Numbered from the stretch's first letter, positions 27,667 to 38,453 are shown. The stretch is 64,000 nt of DNA from Bdellovibrionales bacterium RIFOXYD12_FULL_39_22 (GCA_001770205.1 MEQL01000012.1:62001-126000); one strand, 5' to 3'. Notes: generated from the letters alone by a model not told the origin. Numbers and translations are program-made.

Positions 27667-29655
27667 TTAATTGTTCAACATCCCATACACAGTTAATACT
27701 AAAGCAAATACGCCAATAATCATGGCCAAGGCATAAGTCTGCAAATCCCCTGTCTGAATAACTCTAATCCTATCCGCAAAATATCTACTCCAAACACCTA
27801 CCCCATTCACTGCACCATCAACAACTAACTTGTCAAAAATTTGTGCCGCCCACTGCGAGAGTCGCTTAAGTGGCGATAGAATTAAAAAATCATATAGTTC
27901 ATCAACATAATATTTATTGGCCAATACTTTATGAAAAGGGCCTATGGCCGAAAGAAAATCAGAGATAAAAAATTTATTTTGAAAAACTTTCCATCCTGAC
28001 CAAAAGCTGGCAACGGCCAATACTACCGATAGCGCCATAACCACACCTTCATGCCAAGGCAAATGTTCCCCAACCAAAGGCATATGCTTAATCGCAATCA
28101 CAGGAGCTAACCAATTGGAGAGAAAATGAGGAATATGTCCCAGTGCCATTCCCAGAAGATGAGGAACTCCAAAAAAACCACCCAGCGTTGCCAATGCGGC
28201 CAACACATACAATGGCCCAACCATACTCCAAGGAGATTCATGCAAATGTTCTTTGGCATGATGAGAGAGACGCTCCTCACCTAAAAAAGTGATGCTCATC
28301 ATCCGCGCAGTATAAAACGCGGTTAAAATTGCTGTCAGCACACCGATAAAAAAGAGGTGAGAAAATCCTGCCGGCAGAGCAATTGTAGAATAGATAATTT
28401 CATCCTTACTAAAAAAACCTGCGAATATAGGTATCCCCGAAATTGCCAGTGAACCAATCAGCATAGTTACATAGGTGTGCGGCAAATGCTTTTTAAGGCC
28501 ACCCATTTTACGCATATCCTGCTCACCACTACAGGCGTGAATTACCGAACCTGATCCTAAGAAAAGTAGTGCTTTAAAAAATGCGTGAGTCATTAAGTGA
28601 AAGATAGCAGTATTATAAGCGCCCACACCACAGGCCAAAAACATATAGCCAAGTTGCGACACCGTTGAATAGGCCAAAACTTTTTTAATATCTGTTTGCG
28701 CAATAGCAATAGTTCCAGCAAAAAGAGCAGTAAACGCTCCAACATGGGCCACTACTGAAAGCGTCATGACCGACAACTCAAAAAGAGGATTCAAACGCGC
28801 TACCATATAAACACCAGCAGTAACCATGGTTGCCGCGTGAATAAGCGCCGAAACTGGTGTCGGGCCGGCCATGGCATCCGGCAACCAAACATAAAGAGGC
28901 AACTGCGCCGACTTTCCGGTGGCCCCCACAAATAAGGCCAAGGTTATCATGGTGGCAATAGGGGCCACTTGGGCGGCCATCTCAGGCCGTGCTAGCGCCG
29001 CAATTATTTCTGAAATAGTTAGTGTTCCAAAAACTCGATAGAGTAAAAACATGCCTACCAAAAAACCTAAATCCCCTACACGATTAGTAACAAATGCCTT
29101 AACTCCAGCGTTGGCCTTTTCTGTATCACTATACCAAAAACCTATAAGCAAGTAGGAACATAATCCCACTCCTTCCCAGCCAAAAAACAAAATGACTAAA
29201 CTGTCGCCTAACACTAACATCAACATCGCAAAGCAAAAAAGATTGAGATAACTAAAATAGCGGCCGACCGCATGGTCGTGGTGCATGTATCCTATACTAT
29301 AAATGTGAATTAAACTTCCCACTCCTGTGATAATTAACGTCATAACCACACTCAGAGCATCCACTCGTAAAGCAAAAGGAATTACTAGACCGCCAAAATT
29401 AAACCAATCAAAGGCATAACTTAAGATTGCGCCACCAGCTTCTCCGTCGATCCCCTGCAAAGTAAAAAACGATTTAACTGCTAAGATGAAAGAGGTAGCA
29501 ATAAAAAAAGTGGCAATTCCTCCTGCTACGTTGGCCGGAGTCTTAGCAAATCCACGATAAACGATTGGCAAAATAGCACCATTGATCAAAAAACCAATGA
29601 GGGGAAGTAGTATAATCCATAAGGGAATGTGTGATTCAATTATCTGAGTATGCAC
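27667..29655 (-). CDS. nuoL: NADH-quinone oxidoreductase subunit L
   Basis: 662 residues from the chosen start. It has about 14 core helices plus the long lateral helix region at the C-terminus typical of subunit L. Family segments are LFFGWEGVGLCSYLLIGFWY, GKSAQLPLYVWLPDAMAGPT and HAFFKALLFLGSGSVIH. It is the distal proton channel of complex I. I placed the start at GTG 29655, since GAGG (29664-29667) is eight bases upstream and the protein then begins as usual; an upstream in-frame codon at 29703 lies inside nuoK. Five bases separate the nuoK stop from this start. Confidence 0.95.
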   Translation of the reverse strand: MHTQIIESHIPLWIILLPLIGFLINGAILPIVYRGFAKTPANVAGGIATFFIATSFILAVKSFFTLQGIDGEAGGAILSYAFDWFNFGGLVIPFALRVDALSVVMTLIITGVGSLIHIYSIGYMHHDHAVGRYFSYLNLFCFAMLMLVLGDSLVILFFGWEGVGLCSYLLIGFWYSDTEKANAGVKAFVTNRVGDLGFLVGMFLLYRVFGTLTISEIIAALARPEMAAQVAPIATMITLALFVGATGKSAQLPLYVWLPDAMAGPTPVSALIHAATMVTAGVYMVARLNPLFELSVMTLSVVAHVGAFTALFAGTIAIAQTDIKKVLAYSTVSQLGYMFLACGVGAYNTAIFHLMTHAFFKALLFLGSGSVIHACSGEQDMRKMGGLKKHLPHTYVTMLIGSLAISGIPIFAGFFSKDEIIYSTIALPAGFSHLFFIGVLTAILTAFYTARMMSITFLGEERLSHHAKEHLHESPWSMVGPLYVLAALATLGGFFGVPHLLGMALGHIPHFLSNWLAPVIAIKHMPLVGEHLPWHEGVVMALSVVLAVASFWSGWKVFQNKFFISDFLSAIGPFHKVLANKYYVDELYDFLILSPLKRLSQWAAQIFDKLVVDGAVNGVGVWSRYFADRIRVIQTGDLQTYALAMIIGVFALVLTVYGMLNN

Positions 29656-29659
29656 AATA

Positions 29660-29968
29660 TTATCCTCGCAAAATTGATGCTTCACCTGTTTTAGATGAAC
29701 CAAAATTTCTAAATAGATTAATTAATATGGATAGTCCTACTGCCGATTCTGCCGCTGCGATGGTGATAGTAAAAAACACCTGCACCTGTCCATCAATCTG
29801 GGAAAGGTAGTGAGAAAAACCCACCATCGAAAGATTGGCCGCATTTAACATCAGCTCAATGCCCATCAACACCATAATGGTATTACGTCGCTGCACAACT
29901 ATAAGCATCCCCATCATAAAAAGAAATGCTGCTAAAATCTGAATAAAAAGTTCATTGGTTATATACAT
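29660..29968 (-). CDS. nuoK: NADH-quinone oxidoreductase subunit K
   Basis: 102 residues with three membrane helices, the normal size. GIELMLNAANLSMVGFSHYL carries the conserved glutamate of the second helix used in proton transfer; a second conserved Glu is in AAESAVGLSILI. The start ATG has AAGGAG upstream and follows nuoJ by 12 bases. The end of the gene contains the ribosome-binding site of nuoL. Confidence 0.94.
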   Translation of the reverse strand: MYITNELFIQILAAFLFMMGMLIVVQRRNTIMVLMGIELMLNAANLSMVGFSHYLSQIDGQVQVFFTITIAAAESAVGLSILINLFRNFGSSKTGEASILRG

Positions 29969-29980
29969 AGCTAATACTCC

Positions 29981-30514
29981 TTAATCAAATTTTCGCTTCG
30001 CCAACACCACGGCCCCAATAATGGCCACAAGAAGTGCCAAAGAAATCACTTCAAACGAAAGATAGTATTGAGAAAATAGTGCATGCGCTAATACTTTGGT
30101 ATTACCACCTAAATTTGCCACTTCCGCAGTATTAAAAGGTCCTGGTATCATCGTGGACTTAAATAGATCATAGTGCACTAACAGCTGAAAAATAATTCCA
30201 ATGAAAATAACAATCCCCGCGGTGTAGGTGGCCATAAAAGATGGAGTGGTAAACTTAAAATCTCTCTCTTCTTTTTTTAAGTTTAAAAGCATAATGGAAA
30301 AAATAAATAATACCATAACGGCACCGGCGTAAACTACTAACTGAATCGCCGCAATAAAATGCTCTTGCATCATCCCATAAAGTCCCGCGGTACAAAGCAT
30401 AATCCCCAGAAGAGATAAGGCAGCCGCAATAGGATTTTTAGCAAGCAACATCGCTATTGATAAAAAAGCTGCGACTCCCCCTAAAAAAAGAAAGGCCAAA
30501 TTTAAATTATCCAC
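29981..30514 (-). CDS. nuoJ: NADH-quinone oxidoreductase subunit J
   Basis: 177 residues and five hydrophobic helices. FIAAIQLVVYAGAVMVLFIF is the family's signature membrane segment with the pi-bulge helix. It forms part of the membrane-arm core near the quinone site. The start is GTG at 30514, overlapping the nuoI stop by eight bases; GAGGTGAAGGGAC lies just before. Coupled translation with nuoI is likely. Confidence 0.93.
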   Translation of the reverse strand: MDNLNLAFLFLGGVAAFLSIAMLLAKNPIAAALSLLGIMLCTAGLYGMMQEHFIAAIQLVVYAGAVMVLFIFSIMLLNLKKEERDFKFTTPSFMATYTAGIVIFIGIIFQLLVHYDLFKSTMIPGPFNTAEVANLGGNTKVLAHALFSQYYLSFEVISLALLVAIIGAVVLAKRKFD

Positions 30515-31013
30515 GTCCCTTCACCTCACGTTTTAAATAGATAAGATCATACTTGGTATCACTGCGACTCGTTGCCGCCATTTCGTACTTGCCAGAAAGC
30601 TTAATTGCATCTTTAGGACAGGCCTCCTCACAAAAACCGCAAAAACAGCACCGAAGAGAATCAATATCAAATCGCACTGGCCGTTTTTCTTTTTTTACAC
30701 CATCGGGATTTTTCGAACTCTCTCTCTCCCCGGCCACAATTGTTATACATTCGGCTGGACAGACTGTTTGACAAAGATAACAGGCCGTACAATTTTCTGT
30801 TTTATTTTTGTCTACAGAAATAAAATGTGAGCCCCTAAAACGATTTGAGTATTCTCGCTTAACTTCCGGATACATAATAGTGTTATGCTTCCGTAAGAAA
30901 AAACCATTAATAAAATGTTTCAGCGTAATTAACAGTCCCTGTACAATAGCAAAGAGGTAGAATTTCTCCTGCCAAGTATAAGGCCTAGATACATTAACTG
31001 TTTTCGTGGCCAT
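30507..31013 (-). CDS. nuoI: NADH-quinone oxidoreductase subunit I
   Basis: 168 residues with two [4Fe-4S] ferredoxin motifs: CTACYLCQTVCP and CCFCGFCEEACP (clusters N6a and N6b), which pass electrons from the peripheral arm toward NuoB. An N-terminal amphipathic segment sits on the membrane surface. About 15 extra residues (ERESSKNPDGVKKEKRP) separate the two cluster motifs. The start ATG has GGGGAG upstream and lies 18 bases after nuoH. Confidence 0.94.
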   Translation of the reverse strand: MATKTVNVSRPYTWQEKFYLFAIVQGLLITLKHFINGFFLRKHNTIMYPEVKREYSNRFRGSHFISVDKNKTENCTACYLCQTVCPAECITIVAGERESSKNPDGVKKEKRPVRFDIDSLRCCFCGFCEEACPKDAIKLSGKYEMAATSRSDTKYDLIYLKREVKGRG

Positions 31014-31031
31014 CGCTCAATCTCCCCTTTT

Positions 31032-32117
31032 CTAACTAACAAAAAAATACGACATAAAAATTACCACTAGCAAATTGACAAATGAGAGAGGAAAAAGCAC
31101 TTTCCAACCCAAATCCATCAATTGATCAAACCTAAAACGAGGAAGTGTCCAACGCACCCATACAAAGACAAAAAGAAAAAATCCTACCTTTAGTAATATA
31201 GATACAAACTCAAAGGCCGCTTTTACATTCTGTAAAGCATCGGGTGATCCATCCGTATATCCTCCGACCCAAGAAACCAACAGGCCAAATCCTGGCAGTA
31301 GATTAAAGCCTCCAAAATAAAGAGTAGAAATCAATGCCGATGCCATTACCATTGCTACATATTCTGCCAAAAAAAACATTCCAAATTTCATGGCCCCATA
31401 CTCAGTGTGATAACCACCAACAATTTCGGCATCTCCTTCAGGTAAATCAAAAGGAAGACGATTGGTTTCAGCAAAGATGGAGATAAAAAAGATCAGTGCA
31501 CCAATGGGGTTAATGAAGGCCCCCCAGGTGGGAATAAATCCCAACCAACTATCTCCCTGCCAGGCCACCATTTCCTGTAAGTTGAAAGTTCCATAGATCA
31601 CCAACATAGAAAGAATAGACATCCCCATCGCAATCTCGTAAGAGACCATTTGAGAAGAACCTCTGAGCGCTCCCAGTACAGTATATTTATTATGCGACGC
31701 CCAGCCCCCTAAAATGACCGGATAAACTTCAAGGCCTGCGAAGGCCAATAGAAAAATAAGTCCGCTATCGATCTGAGCAATTTGTAAAACAACCTTCTGT
31801 CCCATCACCATAGCGTGTGAACCAAAAGGAATCACCATTAATGCCCCCAGCGGAGCTGCCAAAGCAATGGCCGGTGCCAAAAGATAGAAAAATTTATTCA
31901 CATGTCCGGGTATAAAACTCTCCTTCAAAAAGAGTTTAAGCACATCGGCTACTGATTGCAAAAGGCCAAAGGGGCCAACTCGATTGGGGCCCACCCTACC
32001 CTGCATCCAGGCCGAGCCACGTCGTTCAAACCAAACCAAAAAGGGCACACTTGAAAGCGCCAGGCCAACTACTACGGCCATTTTGGCAAACATTTGGATA
32101 AAATCAAATAGTGTCAT
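31032..32117 (-). CDS. nuoH: NADH-quinone oxidoreductase subunit H
   Basis: 361 residues with eight helices. FERRGSAWMQGRVGPNRVGP is the loop at the quinone entrance, and AETNRLPFDLPEGDAEIVGG is the acidic loop conserved in all NuoH. This subunit forms the quinone chamber with NuoB and NuoD. The start has AGGAAATAGAG upstream and lies 23 bases after nuoG. Confidence 0.95.
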   Translation of the reverse strand: MTLFDFIQMFAKMAVVVGLALSSVPFLVWFERRGSAWMQGRVGPNRVGPFGLLQSVADVLKLFLKESFIPGHVNKFFYLLAPAIALAAPLGALMVIPFGSHAMVMGQKVVLQIAQIDSGLIFLLAFAGLEVYPVILGGWASHNKYTVLGALRGSSQMVSYEIAMGMSILSMLVIYGTFNLQEMVAWQGDSWLGFIPTWGAFINPIGALIFFISIFAETNRLPFDLPEGDAEIVGGYHTEYGAMKFGMFFLAEYVAMVMASALISTLYFGGFNLLPGFGLLVSWVGGYTDGSPDALQNVKAAFEFVSILLKVGFFLFVFVWVRWTLPRFRFDQLMDLGWKVLFPLSFVNLLVVIFMSYFFVS

Positions 32118-32140
32118 CTCTATTTCCTATTTTATACTTT

Positions 32141-33682
32141 TTACTTTTTAGTAAATCTAAGCAACCGATTAACTGCCATACCCTCTCCCAAATGCACTAC
32201 TGCTGGGATAAATTGTTGTCTGATACCATCACAATTAATATAGGTGCCGCTCTTTTCCACTGTCGCAAGGCCTGGAAGCATCACCTCTACGGCCGCTCCC
32301 AAAGACGCCTGCTCTGCACTGTTCCATACACCTAACAAAATTAACTTTTGGCCATTACCCACTGCTGGCACTGCTGACCGGCCGAAACGAACGAGTAAAA
32401 CTAAATCACTATCATTAATCTGCCCATTTTCTAGTGGTGCCAATTTACACTCTTCCGCTCCACGCAAGTTGGCAGTTTTATCCTGCATAATCAGCAAGTG
32501 GTCTAATTTTTTATCTTGGGAAGAAGTTGAGAGTGTTCCTGTTCCATTAAAAGATCTAAAGGTAAATTTACTCCCAAACATATCCGGCAAGGCCGCTTGC
32601 AGATATCTAATCTCTTCAATAGTAGCATCTGTTCCTATTACCACTTTTACCTTTTTTGCCGTCTCCAATAAGTGTCCAGTCGCCGCTTGCGCCAACTCCC
32701 AACTAGTGGCCTGCAAGGCCCCATTGTGCGCTAACATTGGACGTACGATACGCGTCGGATCCATCACCTGATGATAACTAAGCCGGCCAGTATCACAAAT
32801 CCAATGGCCGTTAATTTTTTCATTATAGGCCGGAGTGAAGCGATAAATAATATTATCCTCGCTATGCACTTCGATATTACATCCTTTAGAACAACCATCA
32901 CACACGGAAGGATGGCGCTGCAAAAACCAAGAGCGCTTTACAAAGCGAAAATCATTAAAAGTTAAGGCCCCCACTGGACAAAAATCTGAAAGGCATCCTT
33001 GATACTCGCTGGTTAATCCCAATTTATCATCTGCTAAAGTTAGTTCTTTATGCCAACTGCGATTGACCATCATCAAATCACAACTTTTGACGACCTCTTC
33101 GGAAAAACGTACGCAACGCTCACAGTGCACACAACGATTCATATTAAGTGTTATTTTTTCTGAAAGCTTTTTGGTGGCCGCCTTAGGATAAGTACGCTTG
33201 TCCTCTAAAAAACTAGAAGTCACTGGCCCATAGCGATAGTTATTATCTTGTAAATCACACTCACCGGCCTTATCACAAACCGGACAATCCAGTGGATGAT
33301 TGATAAGCAAAAACTCCATAACTCCTGCGCGACTTTTTAAAACTCTTTCCGTTTTAGTATGTACCACCATCCCGTCTGCAGCGGGAGTAGAACAGGCAGT
33401 CATAAGCTTGACCATTTTCTCCACTTCAACTGTACACATACGACAAGTACCTGCGATAGGAAGGCCCGGATGATAACAGTAACGTGGAATTAAATGTCCT
33501 CGTCCGGCCCGCTCGGCCACTTGTAAAATAGTATCTCCGGCCACAAACTCTACCACTTCTCCATCTAAAATTAACTTGGGAGCAGGATTGGCCCCTTTTT
33601 GCACGGCATGCTTGTTTGAACAATAATTCAAAGCAATCTCATGCTTACCCATTTCTCTGTTTATATCTGTTGTATTACACAT
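32141..33682 (-). CDS. nuoG: NADH-quinone oxidoreductase subunit G, short form
   Basis: 513 residues, against roughly 700-900 in most NuoG. The N-terminal [2Fe-2S] domain ([15 protein letters not shown]) and the His-ligated N5 cluster ([17 protein letters not shown]) come first. A further [4Fe-4S] site follows ([10 protein letters not shown] with [11 protein letters not shown]), and then CDGCSKGC at the start of the molybdopterin-like domain. That last domain is much reduced, ending about 200-300 residues early with no frameshift visible. I chose ATG 33682, with GAGGG seven bases upstream and an eight-base overlap with nuoF; a frame extension to 33766 would lie wholly in nuoF. The electron path is complete, so the enzyme should work. 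Confidence 0.9.
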   Translation of the reverse strand: MCNTTDINREMGKHEIALNYCSNKHAVQKGANPAPKLILDGEVVEFVAGDTILQVAERAGRGHLIPRYCYHPGLPIAGTCRMCTVEVEKMVKLMTACSTPAADGMVVHTKTERVLKSRAGVMEFLLINHPLDCPVCDKAGECDLQDNNYRYGPVTSSFLEDKRTYPKAATKKLSEKITLNMNRCVHCERCVRFSEEVVKSCDLMMVNRSWHKELTLADDKLGLTSEYQGCLSDFCPVGALTFNDFRFVKRSWFLQRHPSVCDGCSKGCNIEVHSEDNIIYRFTPAYNEKINGHWICDTGRLSYHQVMDPTRIVRPMLAHNGALQATSWELAQAATGHLLETAKKVKVVIGTDATIEEIRYLQAALPDMFGSKFTFRSFNGTGTLSTSSQDKKLDHLLIMQDKTANLRGAEECKLAPLENGQINDSDLVLLVRFGRSAVPAVGNGQKLILLGVWNSAEQASLGAAVEVMLPGLATVEKSGTYINCDGIRQQFIPAVVHLGEGMAVNRLLRFTKK

Positions 33683-35006
33683 GCGTTTGCCCTCGCACTG
33701 AATCTGTGGCCGGTGCTCGCAGCATGGCCTTCTGCGGACAGCGTCTTTGTCGAATATGATCTTCAAATTCCGATCTAAATTTTCTAACTGCCGATAATGC
33801 CGGCCCGGTTACGGCATCCGCAAAAGCGCAGATAGTTTGGCCGGCCATATTAGCACAAATGCGCTCAATAGTAATTAAATCATCATGCGTTCCTTTCCCG
33901 GCCTCAATCCGCGCAAACATGCGCGCTAACCAGTGACTACCTTCCCTACATTGTGAACACTGGCCACAGGACTCATGTTCATAAAAACGCAATAAAATAG
34001 AGGTGGCCTCTACGATGCAGACATCCTCACTCATCACAATTGCACCACCCGATCCGGCCATAGTTTGGGCCTTCATCATCGCATCAAAACAAAGTGGTAC
34101 ATCTATCTCTTCGGCAGTAAGCATCGGAGCAGAAGCGCCACCAGGAATAACCGCTTTTAATTTTTTTCCATTACGTACTCCCCCTGCGATATCTATTAAC
34201 TCACGCAAAGTAGTCCGCATCGACAACTCATAAATACCCGGCCGTTCAACTTGGCCTGAAACACAAAACAGTCGCAAGCCACCTGATTTTTCCGTTCCCA
34301 TGGCCGCAAACTTCGGGCCACCATGCTCAATAATATAAGGGATCACTGCAAAAGTTTCTACATTGTTTACACAAGTTGGCATGCCAAAGGCCCCGACTTG
34401 AGCTGGAAAAGGCGGTTTCAATCTCGGCTCACCACGCTTTCCTTCTAGAGAATTAAGCAGCGCTGACTCTTCTCCACAAATATAAGCTCCTGCACCTCGA
34501 TAGACAAAAAGATCAAAATGCAAATTTGACCCCAAAATATTTTTTCCCAAATATCCCTGGCCTCTAGCATCATCAATGGCCCGCTGGAGAAGACGTGCCT
34601 CCTTAAAAAATTCACCGCGGATATAGATATATCCACGCACTGCCCCCACCGCATGTGCCGCAATAACCATCCCTTCAATCAAAGCATGAGGATTTTTTGT
34701 CATGATCAAACGATCTTTAAAGGTCCCAGGCTCTCCTTCATCTGCATTGCATACTAAATATTTTGGCCTAGGACGGCCATCTGCATCCACCGGATTTTTT
34801 GGCATAAATGACCATTTCATCCCGGTGGGAAATCCCGCGCCACCTCTCCCGCGCAAATTAGATTTTTTTACTTCTTCGATTACTGCGTCTGGAGTGATAG
34901 AAAGCGCTTTACGAAGTGCCTTATAACCATCATGGGCCAGATAAAAATCTATGGTTTGACAGTTTTGTTCCGCAATATATTTGGTTAAAATTTTCTCTCC
35001 CATCAT
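33675..35006 (-). CDS. nuoF: NADH-quinone oxidoreductase subunit F
   Basis: 443 residues. [13 protein letters not shown] is the NADH-binding glycine loop, [16 protein letters not shown] lines the FMN site, and [12 protein letters not shown] gives cluster N3. The subunit oxidises NADH and passes electrons to NuoE and NuoG. I chose ATG 35006 because AGAGG is seven bases upstream and the start overlaps the nuoE stop (ATGA); a TTG two codons earlier is the alternative. Confidence 0.95.
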   Translation of the reverse strand: MMGEKILTKYIAEQNCQTIDFYLAHDGYKALRKALSITPDAVIEEVKKSNLRGRGGAGFPTGMKWSFMPKNPVDADGRPRPKYLVCNADEGEPGTFKDRLIMTKNPHALIEGMVIAAHAVGAVRGYIYIRGEFFKEARLLQRAIDDARGQGYLGKNILGSNLHFDLFVYRGAGAYICGEESALLNSLEGKRGEPRLKPPFPAQVGAFGMPTCVNNVETFAVIPYIIEHGGPKFAAMGTEKSGGLRLFCVSGQVERPGIYELSMRTTLRELIDIAGGVRNGKKLKAVIPGGASAPMLTAEEIDVPLCFDAMMKAQTMAGSGGAIVMSEDVCIVEATSILLRFYEHESCGQCSQCREGSHWLARMFARIEAGKGTHDDLITIERICANMAGQTICAFADAVTGPALSAVRKFRSEFEDHIRQRRCPQKAMLRAPATDSVRGQTHV

Positions 35007-35533
35007 GGCCAAACCTCTGGATTATAGGTTTCTCGTCCAATATATTTTTCTCCCGCATTAATTTTGCTGGAAAAACTTTGCATCAACTCATCTAACATCG
35101 GCAGATCCACATTTTCATAATAATCTTCATTCACCTGCAATACTGGCGCAGATCCGCAGGCACCCAAACATTCCACCTCACTTAGCGTATACTTTCCGTC
35201 GGTAGAACTCTGACCGGCGTTAATTTTTAATCGCTGCTCCATATGATGCATAAGTTTATCAGAACCATTTAGCCAACAACCAATATTGCTGCAAAGTTGA
35301 TAATGAACTTGGCCAACCGCTTTCTTATTAAACATAGTATAAAAGGTTGCTACTTCTCTAATTTTCATCAACGGTAATTGCAAAAAAACGGCAATCTCTC
35401 GCATCGAATCTTCGCTCACCATTCCCGTTTCATGCTGCACTTCATGCAACATGGGAATGACCAACGCCTGGGTAGTCGGGAAATTGGGCCGCAGCCGATC
35501 TATCTTCTCTTTTAACTGCTGGGATATTGCCAT
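35003..35533 (-). CDS. nuoE: NADH-quinone oxidoreductase subunit E
   Basis: 176 residues, thioredoxin-like [2Fe-2S] protein. The four ligands are visible as CSNIGC and CLGACG. N-terminal helices ([19 protein letters not shown]) are usual for the family. It holds cluster N1a, next to NuoF. The gene overlaps nuoF by four bases and follows nuoCD by 38 bases, with AGAGGA upstream of its ATG. Confidence 0.94.
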   Translation of the reverse strand: MAISQQLKEKIDRLRPNFPTTQALVIPMLHEVQHETGMVSEDSMREIAVFLQLPLMKIREVATFYTMFNKKAVGQVHYQLCSNIGCWLNGSDKLMHHMEQRLKINAGQSSTDGKYTLSEVECLGACGSAPVLQVNEDYYENVDLPMLDELMQSFSSKINAGEKYIGRETYNPEVWP

Positions 35534-35571
35534 AATTTTCTATCCTCTCTAAATCTATCTTAGAAACAGCG

Positions 35572-37302
35572 CTAACGATCTAACTCGCCAGCAATAATGT
35601 TAATACTACCAAGCGTTGCGACGGCATCAGGAATCTTGCCGCCCTTTACAGTTTGCTCAAAATTTTGGAAAAGCATAAACGAAGGAGACTTCACTCGCAT
35701 TCTCCAGGCCTTTGGCCCTCCACGCGCTACAATATAAAATCCCAACTCACCGTTAGGTGCCTCTATGGAAGAATAGGCTTCTCCCGGAGGAATCTCTATT
35801 CCTTCCATAAAAATTTTAAAATGATGAATTAGATCTTCCATCTTCGTATAAACATCTTGTTTGGCCGGAATTTTTACCCGCTTATCATCCACCCAAATCG
35901 GCCCTTTAGGAATTTTGGCCACACACTGCTGTAAAATACGTACCGACTGACGCATCTCTTCCATCCGCACCAAATAGCGATCGTAAACATCCCCATTAGT
36001 ACCCACGGCCACGTCAAAATCCAAGTTGGGATAATTGTAATAAGGCCGATCTCGTCGCAAATCAAAATCAACTCCCGACGCTCTTGCCACTGGCCCCATC
36101 AGCGAATATTTAATGGCATCTTCTTTAGAGATAATGCCGACACCTCTGGTGCGATCGATCCAAATACGATTAGAGGTTAGCAAATTAGAAACTTCATTTA
36201 AGGTACGCGGAAACTCTTCTACAAAGCGGCGCATACGAGCTTCAAAATTCTCTGGCAGATCATAACTCATTCCACCAATACGCGCATAACTAGTCGTCAG
36301 GCGCATTCCACACATGCTCTCAATCATGGTGTAGGCCTCTTCTCGCCAATAGTAAAAATGCCAAAAAATAGTCATGGCCCCCAAATCTAATGCATTAATG
36401 GCCACACACACCAGGTGATCAATAATTCGAGACAACTCCATGGCCATCACTCGAATAACCATAGTACGATCGGTAATTGTCAACCCCATCAATTTTTCCA
36501 CGGCCATGCAGTAACCAACATTATTGGCCAAAGAGGAGCAGTAGTTTAAGCGATCAGTATATACAATCCATTGATGATAACTGCGATTTTCTCCTAATTT
36601 TTCAATGGCACGATGAAGATATCCTAACTCACAGGCAGCATCCTCAATAGTTTCTCCATTGATTCGACACATAACTCGCAAAGTTCCATGCATGGCCGGG
36701 TGGGAAGGTCCTAAATTTAACAAAACATTAGGATTATAAAAATCATTAAGATTAACTCTGTTTTCACCACTCTCCTCATTGGACAAAGGAAGAGGTGTTT
36801 GTCCTAAGTGGAACTTTATGTTATCTGAAAATGGTTGACGCTGCTTCATTGGATATTCTTTTCTCAACGGGTAACCAACAAAACGATCATCCATCATTAT
36901 GCGACGGAGATTGGGATGGCCTTCAAACACAATCCCATACATATCGAAGGCCTCTCGCTCTAACCAATTGGCCCCCAAAAAAAGTGATACAAGACTTTTA
37001 ACTTGTGTATCTAACCCCACTAAAAGTTTGAGACGTACTCGCATGTGCGTACTTTGCGAATATAATTGATAAACCAATACAAAACGCTCGCTGCCATCTA
37101 CGCCATCAATATTATCGTAAGCGGTAAGATCTACCAAATAATCAAAAAGAAACTCTTTATCCGATTTCAATTCAGCGGCCAGAGTTACCATATCAGTCGG
37201 AGAAGTTGCCCACAAGATCAACTCGAAGGCCGCGTCCATTTGTGACTTTCTCTTATCGCCATATTTACTTTTTAAATTTTCATAGTTTTGTGCGCCACTC
37301 AT
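35572..37302 (-). CDS. nuoCD: Fused NADH-quinone oxidoreductase subunits C and D
   Basis: 576 residues: the N-terminal ~190 match NuoC (ANWLEREAFDMYGIVFEGHP is the signature) and the rest matches NuoD (LNLGPSHPAMHGTLR, ELGYLHRAIEKLGENR). The C and D parts are separate genes in many bacteria and fused in others such as E. coli. The D part lines the quinone site with NuoB, with the conserved His and Tyr in place (SHPAMHG, IVYTDRLNYCS). The start overlaps the nuoB stop (TAATG) with GGAGGGGAG upstream. Confidence 0.95.
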   Translation of the reverse strand: MSGAQNYENLKSKYGDKRKSQMDAAFELILWATSPTDMVTLAAELKSDKEFLFDYLVDLTAYDNIDGVDGSERFVLVYQLYSQSTHMRVRLKLLVGLDTQVKSLVSLFLGANWLEREAFDMYGIVFEGHPNLRRIMMDDRFVGYPLRKEYPMKQRQPFSDNIKFHLGQTPLPLSNEESGENRVNLNDFYNPNVLLNLGPSHPAMHGTLRVMCRINGETIEDAACELGYLHRAIEKLGENRSYHQWIVYTDRLNYCSSLANNVGYCMAVEKLMGLTITDRTMVIRVMAMELSRIIDHLVCVAINALDLGAMTIFWHFYYWREEAYTMIESMCGMRLTTSYARIGGMSYDLPENFEARMRRFVEEFPRTLNEVSNLLTSNRIWIDRTRGVGIISKEDAIKYSLMGPVARASGVDFDLRRDRPYYNYPNLDFDVAVGTNGDVYDRYLVRMEEMRQSVRILQQCVAKIPKGPIWVDDKRVKIPAKQDVYTKMEDLIHHFKIFMEGIEIPPGEAYSSIEAPNGELGFYIVARGGPKAWRMRVKSPSFMLFQNFEQTVKGGKIPDAVATLGSINIIAGELDR

Positions 37303-37916
37303 TATCTCCCCTCCTGCTGGGCCCGCTGAGAGGCCACATACTCAGGTGTAATGGTTAGGCCCGCAGCAATAATCTGCTCTCGAGTTTGGGATAGTTTGTT
37401 ATTATAGGACATAGCATTTATCGCATCATCAAAGGTAGGCTTGTTTGCGCTACAACGGGAAATTTTTCCATCAATAATTTTCTGCAAATGCAAAATGGCG
37501 TACAAAAATCCCTCTGGGATTGGCGGACACCCTGGAACATAAACATCTACAGGCATAATCTCATCAATGCCCTGCAATACAGAATAGGTGTCAAAAATAC
37601 CTCCAGAAGAGGAACATGCTCCAATAGCAATAACCCACTTAGGCTCTAACATCTGATCATAGATTGTTCGCAAAACTGGCGCCATTTTAGTAGTAATTGT
37701 GCCAGCCACTAAAAGCATGTCACACTGCCTTGGCGAAAACCGCACTACTTCCGCTCCAAAACGAGAGACATCGTAATGAGAAGAGAGCGTCGACATTAAC
37801 TCAATTCCACAGCATGATGTTCCAAAGGGCATTGGCCAGAGAGAATTTTTTCTTGCCCACTTGGCCGCCTCTTCAAAGAGCATGGGAAAGATCATTGCAC
37901 TTCCATCTTTAGACAT
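37302..37916 (-). CDS. nuoB: NADH-quinone oxidoreductase subunit B
   Basis: 204 residues. The N2 cluster ligands are visible as [18 protein letters not shown] and [10 protein letters not shown]. The subunit hands electrons to quinone. A C-terminal extension of about 35 residues beyond the usual end is rich in Gln and Ser and probably loose. ATG with AGGAG upstream, 42 bases after nuoA. Confidence 0.95.
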   Translation of the reverse strand: MSKDGSAMIFPMLFEEAAKWARKNSLWPMPFGTSCCGIELMSTLSSHYDVSRFGAEVVRFSPRQCDMLLVAGTITTKMAPVLRTIYDQMLEPKWVIAIGACSSSGGIFDTYSVLQGIDEIMPVDVYVPGCPPIPEGFLYAILHLQKIIDGKISRCSANKPTFDDAINAMSYNNKLSQTREQIIAAGLTITPEYVASQRAQQEGR

Positions 37917-37958
37917 CTTTATATCTCCTAATATCTCTTAACTCTTAACTCTTAAAAA

Positions 37959-38360
37959 CTAATCCCAATTAAAGGCGTTCCTTTTTCGCAAATAGATGTA
38001 TCCACCCAACAAAAGCAAGATAAAAAAGAGCATCTCCAACAGAACAAATGGGCCAATAGAGCGATAGTGCTTGTACACTAACGTCCACGGATACATGAAG
38101 ACAATCTCCACATCAAAAATCAAAAAAATAATTCCAATTAAGTAATAACGAACAGAAAATTGTTGATGAGCATCCCCAACATAAGCAACACCACACTCAT
38201 ACACATCCAATTTCTTGGCCAATGCTTTACCGTTTTTTTCCTTAGGCCGCATACCGAGTAAATTATTGATAATGAGCAGTGCACTGCCTAGAACAATCGC
38301 AATAACTAGTAAACTAGCAGCGGCAACATATCCCTCAACTTCCCAAAATTGTAGAGGCAT
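37959..38360 (-). CDS. nuoA: NADH-quinone oxidoreductase subunit A
   Basis: 133 residues and three membrane helices. YECGVAYVGDAHQQFSVRYY with DVEIVFMYPW is the NuoA signature, including the loop Cys near the quinone site. It is the first nuo gene; ATG follows AGGAGAAAGT. The 93-base gap to metG holds a promoter candidate. Confidence 0.94.
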   Translation of the reverse strand: MPLQFWEVEGYVAAASLLVIAIVLGSALLIINNLLGMRPKEKNGKALAKKLDVYECGVAYVGDAHQQFSVRYYLIGIIFLIFDVEIVFMYPWTLVYKHYRSIGPFVLLEMLFFILLLLGGYIYLRKRNAFNWD

Positions 38361-38388
38361 ACTTTCTCCTGAAATTTAAGTTTGCAAA

Positions 38389-38416
38389 AGTCTAGCACAT
38401 CGATTTTATGAACTCA
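38389..38416 (-). promoter_or_regulatory. Possible promoter in front of nuoA
   Basis: On the minus strand TTGAGT (38416-38411) and TAGACT (38394-38389) are 16 bases apart, four of six consensus matches each. It would let the nuo genes be transcribed apart from the upstream metG. Weak on sequence alone; the location supports it. Confidence 0.33.
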
Positions 38417-38453
38417 ACGATGTTTAAAAGAAAAATTGAAGATTATTTATTCG

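Noticed and set aside
33683-33766. Longer N-terminus for nuoG
   Set aside because: The added 28 residues lie fully inside nuoF in another frame, do not match NuoG, and the ATG at 33682 has a good ribosome-binding site.
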